Source: Oscillospiraceae bacterium (GTDB taxonomy: Bacteria; Bacillota; Clostridia; Oscillospirales; Ruminococcaceae). From it: a DNA stretch of 64,000 nucleotides. The stretch spans positions 1 through 64,000 of the forward strand of contig JAGBCL010000108.1 of NCBI GenBank assembly GCA_018110825.1, in the 5' to 3' direction. The notes under the pieces were generated by a model. That model saw only the letters and a program-made list of their open reading frames with translations. It was not told where the DNA came from and ran no database searches. This document shows, piece after piece, positions 15,678 through 24,454 of the stretch. Positions within the stretch are counted from its first letter, which is position 1. Every line of letters begins with the position of its first letter. The position numbers and the translations under genes were made by a program.

Positions 15678-16037
15678 TTAATTTCCTGTGGTATCATAGA
15701 AACGTCTTTCGTTAGGATAAGCGTAACCCAGCACCTCAACAGCATAACGTTCCATAAATTCACGCTCGTCATCCTCAGAAAGAATGCTCAAATATTCATC
15801 ATTGGCATCTTCAAGCAGCTCTGCCTCTTCCACAAGGACATTCAGCTCCTGCTTCTTCTCAGCAATATCCGCCTGCGTGCGCACTATTTCCAACAAGCAC
15901 GCTACCACGAAAACCATGCTTGTTACTGTAATAATAAACTTCATAAAGGGATTTCTCTGCTTTTTCTTTTTCAGAGTGTAACCGCTTTTGCTGTTTTTTT
16001 TGGAATTATGAACATCTGCCTCGTTCAACGCGGTCAC
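15678..16037 (-). CDS. divIC: DivIC/FtsB-like septum formation initiator
   Basis: Bitopic division protein linking the FtsL/DivIB complex to septal peptidoglycan synthesis. 119 residues: a basic cytoplasmic head (about 1-32, KKKKQRNP), one transmembrane helix (about 33-50), and an outer leucine-zipper-like coiled coil (AEKKQELNVLVEEAELLEDAN spans this, about 55-80), followed by the conserved region ending YAYPNERRFYDTTGN. It follows yabQ by 3 bases, with which it is probably translationally linked. Confidence 0.88.
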   Translation of the reverse strand: MTALNEADVHNSKKNSKSGYTLKKKKQRNPFMKFIITVTSMVFVVACLLEIVRTQADIAEKKQELNVLVEEAELLEDANDEYLSILSEDDEREFMERYAVEVLGYAYPNERRFYDTTGN

Positions 16038-16040
16038 CTC

Positions 16041-16583
16041 CTATTTCTTTTTCAGCATAGACGAACCCAATTTAGCTTTTTTATTATACACCAAGCGACA
16101 CACATTTTTCAAGTGGTTTTTTCCACTTATCCCTTTGTTTTCAACATTTTCATGACTTCCCACAAAAACGCAACCGGCTTTTTGACAAATATTTCTTGAT
16201 AAATTTACAATCGGTTCAATTATGCCGGAATATACTTTTCGTAAACCCTTATAAAACGCACCGAAAACGCATCTCAGCACGCCTGTAATGATATTTCCTA
16301 TTGTCAGAATATACAGCACAAATCCCAGAATTGACCCGAGAAAAACAAAAAATCTGATTTCTCCCCTTACAAAAAACGTGGAGTAACAGAAAAAAAACAA
16401 TCCGTAAATCAGCCAGAAAATTATATCCTGTACCAGCACCGCACCGTTCCCTGCAGCAGGAGGAAAAATTATTCTAAGTGCCCTGAAGCAGTCATATACA
16501 ATTCCCATTGCTGCGCCAAGAACTACTGCCATCAGGAACTGGCTTACCTGCTGTGAAACAGAGAAAAAAGTTTCTAACTGCAA
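16041..16583 (-). CDS. yabQ: spore cortex biosynthesis protein YabQ
   Basis: Membrane protein needed for spore cortex formation in Bacillus. 180 residues with about four hydrophobic helices in the first 115 residues and a soluble tail. The opening SVSQQVSQFLMAVVLGAAMG followed by YDCFRALRI is characteristic of the family. The C-terminal portion (about 140-180) is basic and variable. It lies 9 bases after yabP and 3 bases before divIC. Confidence 0.88.
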   Translation of the reverse strand: MQLETFFSVSQQVSQFLMAVVLGAAMGIVYDCFRALRIIFPPAAGNGAVLVQDIIFWLIYGLFFFCYSTFFVRGEIRFFVFLGSILGFVLYILTIGNIITGVLRCVFGAFYKGLRKVYSGIIEPIVNLSRNICQKAGCVFVGSHENVENKGISGKNHLKNVCRLVYNKKAKLGSSMLKKK

Positions 16584-16592
16584 AATCTCACC

Positions 16593-16874
16593 TCATCGGA
16601 AAATCTTACCCAAAAACGTTAACGGCGAATGTCTGTCAGGGTCACCGTAAACAATACTTCTGATTTCACCTTCAATATTCATCTCACCGTTTTCCACGGA
16701 AAGGTCGTTGACGTGCAAATCAGTTCCGCACACTGTCAGCTCACCCATTGACGTGTAAAGCATCACCGTGCTCTCATCAAATTTGTCCACATCTGTAACT
16801 CCGGATACAGACAACTTTCTTCTTCCTTCAAGGATAATATTGTGTACCGCAGTTTTCTTGTTAACTTCATTCAT
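16593..16874 (-). CDS. yabP: sporulation protein YabP
   Basis: Small outer-forespore-side protein acting with YabQ in cortex assembly. 93 residues; the family core is HNIILEGRRKLSVSGVTDVD, then STVMLYTSMGELTVCGTDLH. The ATG at 16874 has AAGGAG 8 bases upstream. A longer frame to 16916 runs through the promoter region and is unlikely to be used. It opens the sporulation/division cluster; divIC and yabR would also need an additional vegetative promoter, which I could not place. Confidence 0.9.
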   Translation of the reverse strand: MNEVNKKTAVHNIILEGRRKLSVSGVTDVDKFDESTVMLYTSMGELTVCGTDLHVNDLSVENGEMNIEGEIRSIVYGDPDRHSPLTFLGKIFR

Positions 16875-16895
16875 AATCAGCACTCCTTTTTGATT

Positions 16896-16922
16896 ATTAT
16901 ATGCTGACATTTCCAAAATAAG
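16896..16922 (-). promoter_or_regulatory. possible sigma-E-type promoter of yabP
   Basis: On the minus strand CATATAAT (16903-16896) fits the sigma-E -10 pattern CATAnAnT; CTTATTT (16922-16916) is a weak -35 with a 12-base gap. Known sigma-E control of yabP in Bacillus makes it plausible. Confidence 0.4.
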
Positions 16923-16930
16923 AACAACAA

Positions 16931-16962
16931 AAAACCACTTTCATTGTTATGAAAGTGGTTTT
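16931..16962 (-). terminator. terminator of the EAL/beta-helix gene
   Basis: 14-bp perfect stem (AAAACCACTTTCAT) with a TGTT-type loop, followed by a T-run on the minus strand. Confidence 0.85.
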
Positions 16963-16966
16963 ATTT

Positions 16967-19900
16967 TTATACTACATGTCTGTGAATCTCCGAAAGATTT
17001 TCACCAACGCTTACAATTTCAAGTGCTTCTCCGTCAGGTGTTGTTGCGTTGATTTTTCCTCTTCCGTCATAAATGATATCTATTTCCGAAACAACTGCCT
17101 TACCGCCATTTGTTCCAATACCGAGTTCAGCAGATGCAGCAGTGTGGAGCTTCATTCCGGCATTAATAATTTCAATGTTTCCTGAGCCCATTCTGTCACC
17201 GATACCGGTTACGTCATTGCCTTCGCAGCTGAGAACATACTCACCGCTGATGATTTCAACGTCCACCTTACCTCCGACGCCTCCGATTACTGATGCGTTC
17301 TTAGCATTTGCAGAAAGCTCATATTTTCCATCACGGAGGGAAACTGAACCACTGCCGCCGTCAAGTGTTCCTATTGCACAGCATCTGTCGCCTGCGCAGG
17401 CAATCGTAATATCAGTTGCACACTCAACAGATACCTTTCCGTTCATTGAACCGATACCAATAACATTTCTTCCTGCACCGTCTATCGAAACATTTCCGCC
17501 CTTGACACTGACATTTGATGCGCCTGAAACTGAACCCATTGCAACAATATTTACTCCTCGAAGCTCTGAAGTTACAGTTCCTGAAACAACCTCAACAACC
17601 GAATTTTCTCCGCCTATGCTACCGCCGATTGCAACGATATTCGTAGTTTCAACATAAATATCGAGTTTTCCTGAATGTTCAAGATGGATTTCTCCGTAAT
17701 CCTGGAAGTAATTGCCTCCAAGAACAATACCATCATCACTGCTTACATCAAGCTTCAGAGTTCCGTCGCCCTTCAATGTGAATTTACTGCTTTCCGGAAC
17801 TCTTATGCCCTCATAGCTGAATATATTGTTTCCGCTGATTTCAAGGACAACGTCACAATTTTTACCCAATGTAAGAACAGGACCCTCAAGACCGAAAATA
17901 TTCACATCAGTCATACTGATTTTTCCGATGTATTCATCTTCACAAGCAATTCTCATATTTACCGAACGTGTAAGATTACCCTTAAAGGCTACCTCATTGC
18001 TGCAAATAATTATATCGGTATAACCCTGAACTGCAAGTGATTCAACGTCTATAGTTTCACTATTTTCAATTCTGTAGACTTTTTTCTTATATCCTACATT
18101 ATTAAGGTTGATATCAAGAATTTCGTTCCTGATATCAGCAGCAATATCCGGAAGAACAATAGGATTCGGTCTGCCTGTATAGTAGCCCTGGATATAATCA
18201 ATTCCAAGGGTAATTACCGTTTCAAGCTCGCCCTTTGTTTCTACGCCTTCGCTAAGGGTTTTTATACCATGAATTTTTGCAAAATTAATCATATTTGCAA
18301 CAAGGTGTCGCTTCTGCGGGTCTTTTTCGATTTCAGAAATCAGTGAACGGTCAATCTTAATAAAGTCAGGCTGAATGGAAAGAAGCGTCGATTCGTTTGC
18401 ATATCCTGTACCGTAATCGTCCAGCGCAAAAAGAGCATGCTTACTGCTGTATCTGTTTCTCATTGTATTGATGCTTTCAGGAGTAATCTGACTTCCCTCT
18501 GTTATTTCAATAATTATTCTGTCGAATACACTGCCGAATTCATTGTACAAAGCTCCATACTCATCATCTGTGATAAAGCAGTTCGGTATTGTATTTATAA
18601 ACAGTCGTTTGCCCTTAAAAAGTTCCTGATTTGCTGAAAGGAATTTCAGAGTATTGTACATTGTAAGATGTTCAATCTTATCTGTCATATTCTGTTCCTT
18701 AGCAATCTTTATTGTCTCTGTCGGGTTAAGTCTTATGCCGTTGATTTCCTGTGGACGCATAAGAGCTTCATAACCGAATATTTCGCCTGTATTTGCATCA
18801 ACAACAGGCTGGAAATGATAATCAATCTTATTTTCAGATATTACTGCATTGAACACCTGAATCTTTTCAAAGTCATGCGCACGGATAACATAATTTGCCT
18901 GGTCAAATTTTACCGGAACAGCTGCACCTGAAGATTTAGCTTCGAAAGCTGCATAATCCGCAGCAGAAATCATTGTTCCCGCATCTGATTCACGGTCATT
19001 GAAAAGTGCGTATCCGCAGTAAATATGGATATACTCATTATTATCCATCATCGCAAACGCTTCTGTAAGGCTCTTGTAAAGCTTATTTGCGTATTTTTTA
19101 CAGCCTTCGTCATATGTATCTGTCAGAAGCAGGCACATTTCATTTGTTGAAGTTCTTCCCGCAAAGGCATTGTGCGGATTTTCAAATCTCTTCAGAACTG
19201 ATGTTACCTTTCCGATAACCTTATCTGCCGCAGCGGTACCCTTGAATGAAGAAACCTTGTCAAGACCGCTGATAAGAATACTTATAAGACCGATTTCGCC
19301 CCTGTTTGTTTCCGTCACAGAACGCACCTTTGCAATAAATGCATCACGGCAGAGCATACCTGTATCGCTGTCGTAATATTTCAGACTCTTTATGATGTTA
19401 CGGCAGGAAACATACTCTGAAACATCAGAAATCAATGTGAATTCATAATATTCATTCTCAAACGTCGATACACGCACCCAGCTTTCCGGACGTGCTGACA
19501 TATAGATATCAGAACCTGCATCAGACGGACTTGAAACAAGTTCAGTCATGATTCTCTTGTAATCAACATCATCAATGATTTCGCTTGCAACATCAATGCC
19601 TGTAATAGCTGAAAACTTTGCAGAAACATATGCTGTCTCATCATTCTTATTGTATTTCACCTCAGCATATCCGGATATTCTGTCAACAATCTCCTCTATG
19701 CTTCTGAACTTATTATCAAAAACTATGAAAACATTTCTTATCATCATAACCATTCCTGCAGCAAACAGTACAGCAAGAGTTATTACAACACTTTCAAAAG
19801 TTTCAAGGAAAGCGGCTGCCACTGCTACCAGAAAGAGTAAAGCTACACCTGAATACAACAATATTTTTAATGTTTTTATGCGTTTATTCTCATCTTTCAT
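16967..19900 (-). CDS. membrane GGDEF(degenerate)-EAL phosphodiesterase with C-terminal beta-helix-like array
   Basis: 977 residues, predicted to hydrolyse c-di-GMP. Two transmembrane helices lie at about residues 10-55, then a PAS-like region, then a GGDEF domain (about 160-320) whose active motif has become RTSTNEM, so it cannot make c-di-GMP. The EAL domain (about 345-590) keeps GYEALMRP, ITEGSQI, LDDYGTGYA, FIKID, SEGVET and YIQGYYTGRP, i.e. the metal and catalytic residues. The last ~370 residues are an unusual run of short Gly/Val/Ile beta-strand repeats (VAIGGSIGGENS, IGIGSMNGKVSV, CAIGTLDGGSG, IGGVGGKVDV) resembling a right-handed beta-helix. With no further membrane segment it should be cytoplasmic. 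Confidence 0.88.
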   Translation of the reverse strand: MKDENKRIKTLKILLYSGVALLFLVAVAAAFLETFESVVITLAVLFAAGMVMMIRNVFIVFDNKFRSIEEIVDRISGYAEVKYNKNDETAYVSAKFSAITGIDVASEIIDDVDYKRIMTELVSSPSDAGSDIYMSARPESWVRVSTFENEYYEFTLISDVSEYVSCRNIIKSLKYYDSDTGMLCRDAFIAKVRSVTETNRGEIGLISILISGLDKVSSFKGTAAADKVIGKVTSVLKRFENPHNAFAGRTSTNEMCLLLTDTYDEGCKKYANKLYKSLTEAFAMMDNNEYIHIYCGYALFNDRESDAGTMISAADYAAFEAKSSGAAVPVKFDQANYVIRAHDFEKIQVFNAVISENKIDYHFQPVVDANTGEIFGYEALMRPQEINGIRLNPTETIKIAKEQNMTDKIEHLTMYNTLKFLSANQELFKGKRLFINTIPNCFITDDEYGALYNEFGSVFDRIIIEITEGSQITPESINTMRNRYSSKHALFALDDYGTGYANESTLLSIQPDFIKIDRSLISEIEKDPQKRHLVANMINFAKIHGIKTLSEGVETKGELETVITLGIDYIQGYYTGRPNPIVLPDIAADIRNEILDINLNNVGYKKKVYRIENSETIDVESLAVQGYTDIIICSNEVAFKGNLTRSVNMRIACEDEYIGKISMTDVNIFGLEGPVLTLGKNCDVVLEISGNNIFSYEGIRVPESSKFTLKGDGTLKLDVSSDDGIVLGGNYFQDYGEIHLEHSGKLDIYVETTNIVAIGGSIGGENSVVEVVSGTVTSELRGVNIVAMGSVSGASNVSVKGGNVSIDGAGRNVIGIGSMNGKVSVECATDITIACAGDRCCAIGTLDGGSGSVSLRDGKYELSANAKNASVIGGVGGKVDVEIISGEYVLSCEGNDVTGIGDRMGSGNIEIINAGMKLHTAASAELGIGTNGGKAVVSEIDIIYDGRGKINATTPDGEALEIVSVGENLSEIHRHVV

Positions 19901-20042
19901 ATTATACCCCTGTATGTAATTTTAATAAAGTATTAACAATGCTTAAATTGACACAACTATTATACAATATATCCTTAATAATATCAATAACTTTTAAATA
20001 TTTTTGTCAATTTAAACAATTTATTTTAGCCTATTAAACAAA

Positions 20043-20071
20043 ATGCACATCTACATTATGCAGATGTGCAT
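20043..20071 (-). terminator. terminator of the GH26 gene
   Basis: 10-bp stem ATGCACATCT / AGATGTGCAT just downstream of the mannanase stop. Confidence 0.7.
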
Positions 20072-20078
20072 CATATAT

Positions 20079-21728
20079 TTATTCAAGCGGGTAATTTTTC
20101 AGATCAGGAAGTTCCTCAAGTGTAAGGGTTCTGTCGCTCTGATATGCCTTATCAAGGGTATCAAATGAAGTATATTCGTCATTGAGCATTTTGTTTTTCA
20201 GAGTAAACGGGTCGCTCCATGTTCCCCAGTAAAGCCAGCGGCTGTTTGTATCCATAACCTTGTCAGGGTCCATTACACAACCGTTTTCAGAAAGAGCAAC
20301 AAGCTTGTTTTCATTCGGAATCTCTGCAAGCTGTGCAAAACTTCCGCTGAAGCTTGAATCAACAAGATTTCCTGCGTAAATATCAGTGGAAATGATATCT
20401 ACTGTTTCATCTCCCGGATACCATTCAGGGTCCTGAGCATTCCATACCCAGATAAGATTTGTCAGGCCATGCTCGTTTGTCATCTTGTCATACATAACAT
20501 TCCAGAGCTTGATGTAGCTTTCTGCTTCACAGTTGCCCCACCAGAACCAGCCGCCTGAAGCCTCGTGGAGAGGTCTCCACAGAACAGGTACGCCTGCGTC
20601 ACGGAGTCTTGCCAGCTGTTCGGAAATGAGGTCTATATCCTGCATAAGAAGCTCATAGCCTTTTTCGTCCTCGCCATTCATAATCTTGTCAAGGTCAAGT
20701 GTTGAAGCTTCCTTGTAGAAAGACCTGTACCACGGATTATCCTCATCATTGACCTGATATTCAACGGGAGAATGCCAGTGCCAGCAAAGAGTTACAATAC
20801 CGCCGCCGTTTGTGTAGAAATCATATGCGTACTCAATAGTCTGAGAAGTGCTTCCATGGGCAACCGAACCAGAATTGTAGTTCATCATGTCCATACCAAG
20901 CACTGCAAAATGTCCGCCTGTCTGCTTATGGATACGTTTAAATTCGGTAGAAAGACGACCTTCATCCGCATACTGTCCTGTAAGGCTGTACTTTCCGTAG
21001 ATATCGCAGAGAAACTTGTAAAGACGCTGTGTATGGTCATCAGCATCAGGATTGGAAAGCGGCGCTGTAACATTATATGTATCAGCAGTAATTGAAGTAT
21101 TTGCAGTAAGTTTCAGGCAGTCATAATCTGTATAGCCCCATGACGGAACAATTGCAACCTTATGTTCTCCTGCTGTGAGGTAGACATTTTTAAGGTAGCT
21201 GTCACCGAAAACTCCGTTGTTGGTGCAGACAATTTTTCCGATTTCTTCACCGTCAAGGTGAATATTGTTCTCACGCTTTGCATCATCACTGGACTTACAG
21301 ATGAAATTCATATCATAGAAGCCTGTATATTCGGCATTTACAGTAAATATAAGGCTGTCACTATTACCGTTATTGACACCGTTTACCGCAGAACCGCCTG
21401 AAGCACCGTCAATTGCGTATGCTGCAGCAGAACCGACCATTTCGGCATTTTCAGCCTCATAGACAGACTCATAATCGACAGGCACTTCGCTTGGAGTCAG
21501 CGGATAATCGGAAAGGTCCACTGTACCGAATTCCGTTTTGATTTCGTCATAAATAACCTTCAGTTCTTCCTTTGCTTCAGTTTCCACTGTCGTTACAACT
21601 GTGTTATCGGCAGATGATATGCTTGTTTCAGCCACACTTCCACCTTCTTTTTCTGCACAGCCTGAAAAAGCTGTCGCTGTCATTGACAGTGCCGCCGCAA
21701 GAGCGATTATTTTTTTTATCTTATACAT
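20079..21728 (-). CDS. GH26 beta-mannanase lipoprotein with N-terminal CBM35-like domain
   Basis: Surface-anchored endo-beta-mannanase, 549 residues. The signal peptide ends in the lipobox TAFSGC. Residues about 90-215 look like a CBM35-type module (YEAENAEMVGSA, then NGVNNGNSDSL). The GH26 catalytic domain follows: RPLHEASGGWFWWG carries the acid/base glutamate and VALSENGC the nucleophile glutamate; CWHWHSP is also typical. The ATG at 21728 is chosen for the AAAGG about 10 bases upstream. Its promoter contains a candidate operator. Lipid anchoring fits cleavage of mannan at the cell surface, with products taken up by an unlinked transporter. Confidence 0.92.
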   Translation of the reverse strand: MYKIKKIIALAAALSMTATAFSGCAEKEGGSVAETSISSADNTVVTTVETEAKEELKVIYDEIKTEFGTVDLSDYPLTPSEVPVDYESVYEAENAEMVGSAAAYAIDGASGGSAVNGVNNGNSDSLIFTVNAEYTGFYDMNFICKSSDDAKRENNIHLDGEEIGKIVCTNNGVFGDSYLKNVYLTAGEHKVAIVPSWGYTDYDCLKLTANTSITADTYNVTAPLSNPDADDHTQRLYKFLCDIYGKYSLTGQYADEGRLSTEFKRIHKQTGGHFAVLGMDMMNYNSGSVAHGSTSQTIEYAYDFYTNGGGIVTLCWHWHSPVEYQVNDEDNPWYRSFYKEASTLDLDKIMNGEDEKGYELLMQDIDLISEQLARLRDAGVPVLWRPLHEASGGWFWWGNCEAESYIKLWNVMYDKMTNEHGLTNLIWVWNAQDPEWYPGDETVDIISTDIYAGNLVDSSFSGSFAQLAEIPNENKLVALSENGCVMDPDKVMDTNSRWLYWGTWSDPFTLKNKMLNDEYTSFDTLDKAYQSDRTLTLEELPDLKNYPLE

Positions 21729-21761
21729 TTTATCGTAACCTTTCATAATGAGTTTGAAAAA

Positions 21762-21790
21762 ATTATAAAACATTTAACCGGTTCAGTCAA
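21762..21790 (-). promoter_or_regulatory. promoter and candidate operator of the GH26 gene
   Basis: Minus strand TTGACT (21790-21785), 17-base spacer, TATAAT (21767-21762). The palindrome AACCGGTT (21776-21783) sits inside the spacer, in the position and with the central CG typical of LacI-family operators. Confidence 0.6.
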
Positions 21791-21840
21791 CAAAATATTG
21801 TAGCATTATTTTGTAATTTTTAAGTACAAAACGTTTAAGC

Positions 21841-21878
21841 AAAAACGGTACCCGAAAAATTCGGATACCGTTTGAATT
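21841..21878 (-). terminator. terminator of glgP
   Basis: AAACGGTA(C)CCGA / TCGG(A)TACCGTTT stem directly after the glgP stop, followed by T-rich sequence on the minus strand. Confidence 0.75.
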
Positions 21879-21881
21879 TTA

Positions 21882-24278
21882 TTACTTGAGCTTCCAGATG
21901 TCGCGAGCGTAGTCCTCAACAGAACGGTCTGCAGAGAAGATACCTGCGCCTGCGATGTTGTGAAGGGACATCTTGTTCCACTTTGTAACATCCTTATAGC
22001 ACTCGGAAACATACTGCTGTGCACACTGATATGCGTCGAAGTCAGCGAGAACCATGTATGGATCCTTGAACTTGAGGGAGTTAGCAACCTCTTCAAATGT
22101 ACAGCCATTGATGCCGTGGTACATTCTGTTGATTGCCTTGTTGATAACGTCGTTGTTGTTGCAGTAGTCCTCAGGACGGTAGCCCTGTGCCTGCTTAGCA
22201 AGAACTTCATCAGCATTCATACCGAAGATGAAGATGTTGTCGATACCAACCTGCTCCTTGATTTCAACGTTAGCGCCGTCGAGTGTACCAAGTGTAAGAG
22301 CACCATTGAGCATGAACTTCATGTTACCTGTACCTGAAGCTTCCTTACCTGCGAGGGAAATCTGTTCAGAAACTTCGGAAGCAGGCATGATAAGCTCAGA
22401 AAGGCTTACGCAGTAGTTTTCAACGAAGTAAACCTGAAGCTTTTCGCTGATCTTAGGATTCTTTCTGATTTCTTCACCGAGAGCCCAGATCATCTTGATA
22501 ATCTGCTTAGCAAGGTAGTAACCAGGAGCAGCCTTTGCAGCGAAGATATATGTCTTAGGTACGAAGTCTGCATCCGGATGTTCGAGGAGATAGTTGTACT
22601 CAGCGATGATGTTCAAAGCATTGAGGTGCTGTCTCTTGTATTCGTGGAGACGCTTAACCTGAACGTCAAAGATAGAGTCTGTGTTGAGTGTTGTGCCGAA
22701 ATTTGTCTTGATATACTTTGCAAAACGCTCCTTGTTGGCCTTCTTGATTTCAGCAAGCTGCTTGATAACAGCTTCGTCATTTTCAAACTTGTTGAGGTTG
22801 ATAAGCTCAGCAGCATTCTTCTTGAAGCCGTCACCAATTGTATCCTCAAGAAGCTTTGTAAGGCCCGGGTTAGCCTGGAGAAGCCATCTTCTGTAAGCGA
22901 TACCGTTTGTAACATTCTTGAACTTGTATGGTGTATCAGCGTATTCGTTGGCGAAAACGTCCTTCTTGATGATATCGGAGTGGAGCTTGGATACGCCGTT
23001 TACGCTGTGTGAAGCGCATACGCAGAGCAGAGCCATGTGAATCTGGTTGTTCTGGATGATGGACATTCTTGTAACCTTAGCGCTGTCGCCAAGACGTTCC
23101 ATAAGATCAGCGCAGTAACGGTTATTGATTTCAACGATGATGGAGAAAATTCTCGGAACAATCTGCTTAACGAGGTTAACATCCCACTTTTCAAGTGCTT
23201 CAGCAAGAACAGTGTGGTTTGTGTAAGCAAATGTGTTTGTAACGATGTGCCAAGCCTTGCTCCAGCTGTATCCGCAGTCATCGAGGAGGATACGCATAAG
23301 CTCAGGGATAGCGAGTGTAGGGTGAGTATCGTTGATGTGGATAGCAACCTTTTCGTGGAGGTTGTCGAGTGTGCCGTAAACTCTCATGTGACGGTCAACG
23401 ATGTCACCAACGGAAGCTGCACACATGAAGTACTGCTGACGGAGACGGAGGCTCTTACCTTCGAGGTGGTTATCATTAGGGTAGAGAACCTTGGAAATAG
23501 CCTGAGCAACAGTGTTCTGGCTGAGAGCCTTAGCGTAGTCACCCTGATTGAACATAGCCATGTCAAAGGAAGGTGCCTTTGCCTGCCACAGACGGAGCAC
23601 GGAAACGGAATCGTTGCCGTAGCCGGGAACGTACATATCGTAAGGTACAGCCTGAACTGTGTTGTAGTTTGTATAGGAAATGTGGTGATACTTGTCATCC
23701 CAGTATTCTGTCAGTTCGCCCTCAAAGTGAACGTCGATAGTCTTGTCAGTCTTAGGAACAAGCCATGTTTCGCCGCCTGGGAGCCAGTTGTCAGGGAGCT
23801 CTGTCTGCCAGCCTTCTTCAATCTTCTGCTTGAAGATACCGTATTCGTAGCAGATGGAGTAACCCATTGCAGGGTAACCGTCTGTAGCAAGACCATCAAG
23901 GTAACAAGCAGCAAGACGGCCGAGACCGCCGTTGCCGAGACCAGCGTCTGGTTCATATTCGTAAATTCTGTCGATATTTACACCGAGTTCGGAAAGTGTT
24001 TCTTCGGCAATATCGTTAATCTGAAGGTTGAAAAGGCTTGTCTTGAGGGAACGTCCCATAAGGAATTCCATAGAAAGGTAATAGATTTCCTTCTGACCCG
24101 CAGACTGTGTCTTTGCACGAGCCTTACGACGTCTTTCACGGAGTATTTCAACAACTACTGCGGAAAGCGCCTTATAGTACTGGTTGTCGGAAGCTTCGTT
24201 AGGAGCAACGTTGAACTCAACCTGGAGTTCGTTGACAAGCTTTTCCTTGAAAGCTTCCTTGCTGATAACAGGCATCAT
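21882..24278 (-). CDS. glgP: glycogen/starch phosphorylase
   Basis: PLP-dependent phosphorolysis of alpha-1,4-glucan to glucose-1-phosphate. 798 residues, normal for GT35. Signatures include YEYGIFKQKIEEGWQ and GNGGLGRLAACYLDGLAT near the N-terminus, and EASGTGNMKFMLNGALT with the PLP lysine near residue 655. Several possible starts are crowded together; a TTG at 24296 and ATGs at 24287, 24278 and 24275 are in frame, and I prefer 24278 by distance from GGAG. It lies between two polysaccharide hydrolase genes but has its own promoter and terminator. Confidence 0.95.
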   Translation of the reverse strand: MMPVISKEAFKEKLVNELQVEFNVAPNEASDNQYYKALSAVVVEILRERRRKARAKTQSAGQKEIYYLSMEFLMGRSLKTSLFNLQINDIAEETLSELGVNIDRIYEYEPDAGLGNGGLGRLAACYLDGLATDGYPAMGYSICYEYGIFKQKIEEGWQTELPDNWLPGGETWLVPKTDKTIDVHFEGELTEYWDDKYHHISYTNYNTVQAVPYDMYVPGYGNDSVSVLRLWQAKAPSFDMAMFNQGDYAKALSQNTVAQAISKVLYPNDNHLEGKSLRLRQQYFMCAASVGDIVDRHMRVYGTLDNLHEKVAIHINDTHPTLAIPELMRILLDDCGYSWSKAWHIVTNTFAYTNHTVLAEALEKWDVNLVKQIVPRIFSIIVEINNRYCADLMERLGDSAKVTRMSIIQNNQIHMALLCVCASHSVNGVSKLHSDIIKKDVFANEYADTPYKFKNVTNGIAYRRWLLQANPGLTKLLEDTIGDGFKKNAAELINLNKFENDEAVIKQLAEIKKANKERFAKYIKTNFGTTLNTDSIFDVQVKRLHEYKRQHLNALNIIAEYNYLLEHPDADFVPKTYIFAAKAAPGYYLAKQIIKMIWALGEEIRKNPKISEKLQVYFVENYCVSLSELIMPASEVSEQISLAGKEASGTGNMKFMLNGALTLGTLDGANVEIKEQVGIDNIFIFGMNADEVLAKQAQGYRPEDYCNNNDVINKAINRMYHGINGCTFEEVANSLKFKDPYMVLADFDAYQCAQQYVSECYKDVTKWNKMSLHNIAGAGIFSADRSVEDYARDIWKLK

Positions 24279-24331
24279 AATCTTCATCTTCTCCAATCTT
24301 GTATTTTGATTTCATCATACATATAGAAATA

Positions 24332-24360
24332 ATTATACCTTATTTTGCACTTTAAAACAA
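24332..24360 (-). promoter_or_regulatory. sigma-A-type promoter of glgP
   Basis: Minus strand TTGTTT (24360-24355), 17-base spacer, TATAAT (24337-24332). Confidence 0.65.
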
Positions 24361-24454
24361 CCGTAATATTAAACAAATTTAATCGTTTTCGGACAAAGCC
24401 GATATAGGTTTGTTACAAAAATAACGATAATTTTTTATGCAAAAAGTCAACTTG

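Noticed and set aside
23037-24326. 429-codon open frame antisense to glgP
   Set aside because: Mirror of a highly codon-biased gene; low-complexity valine-rich product and no start signal.
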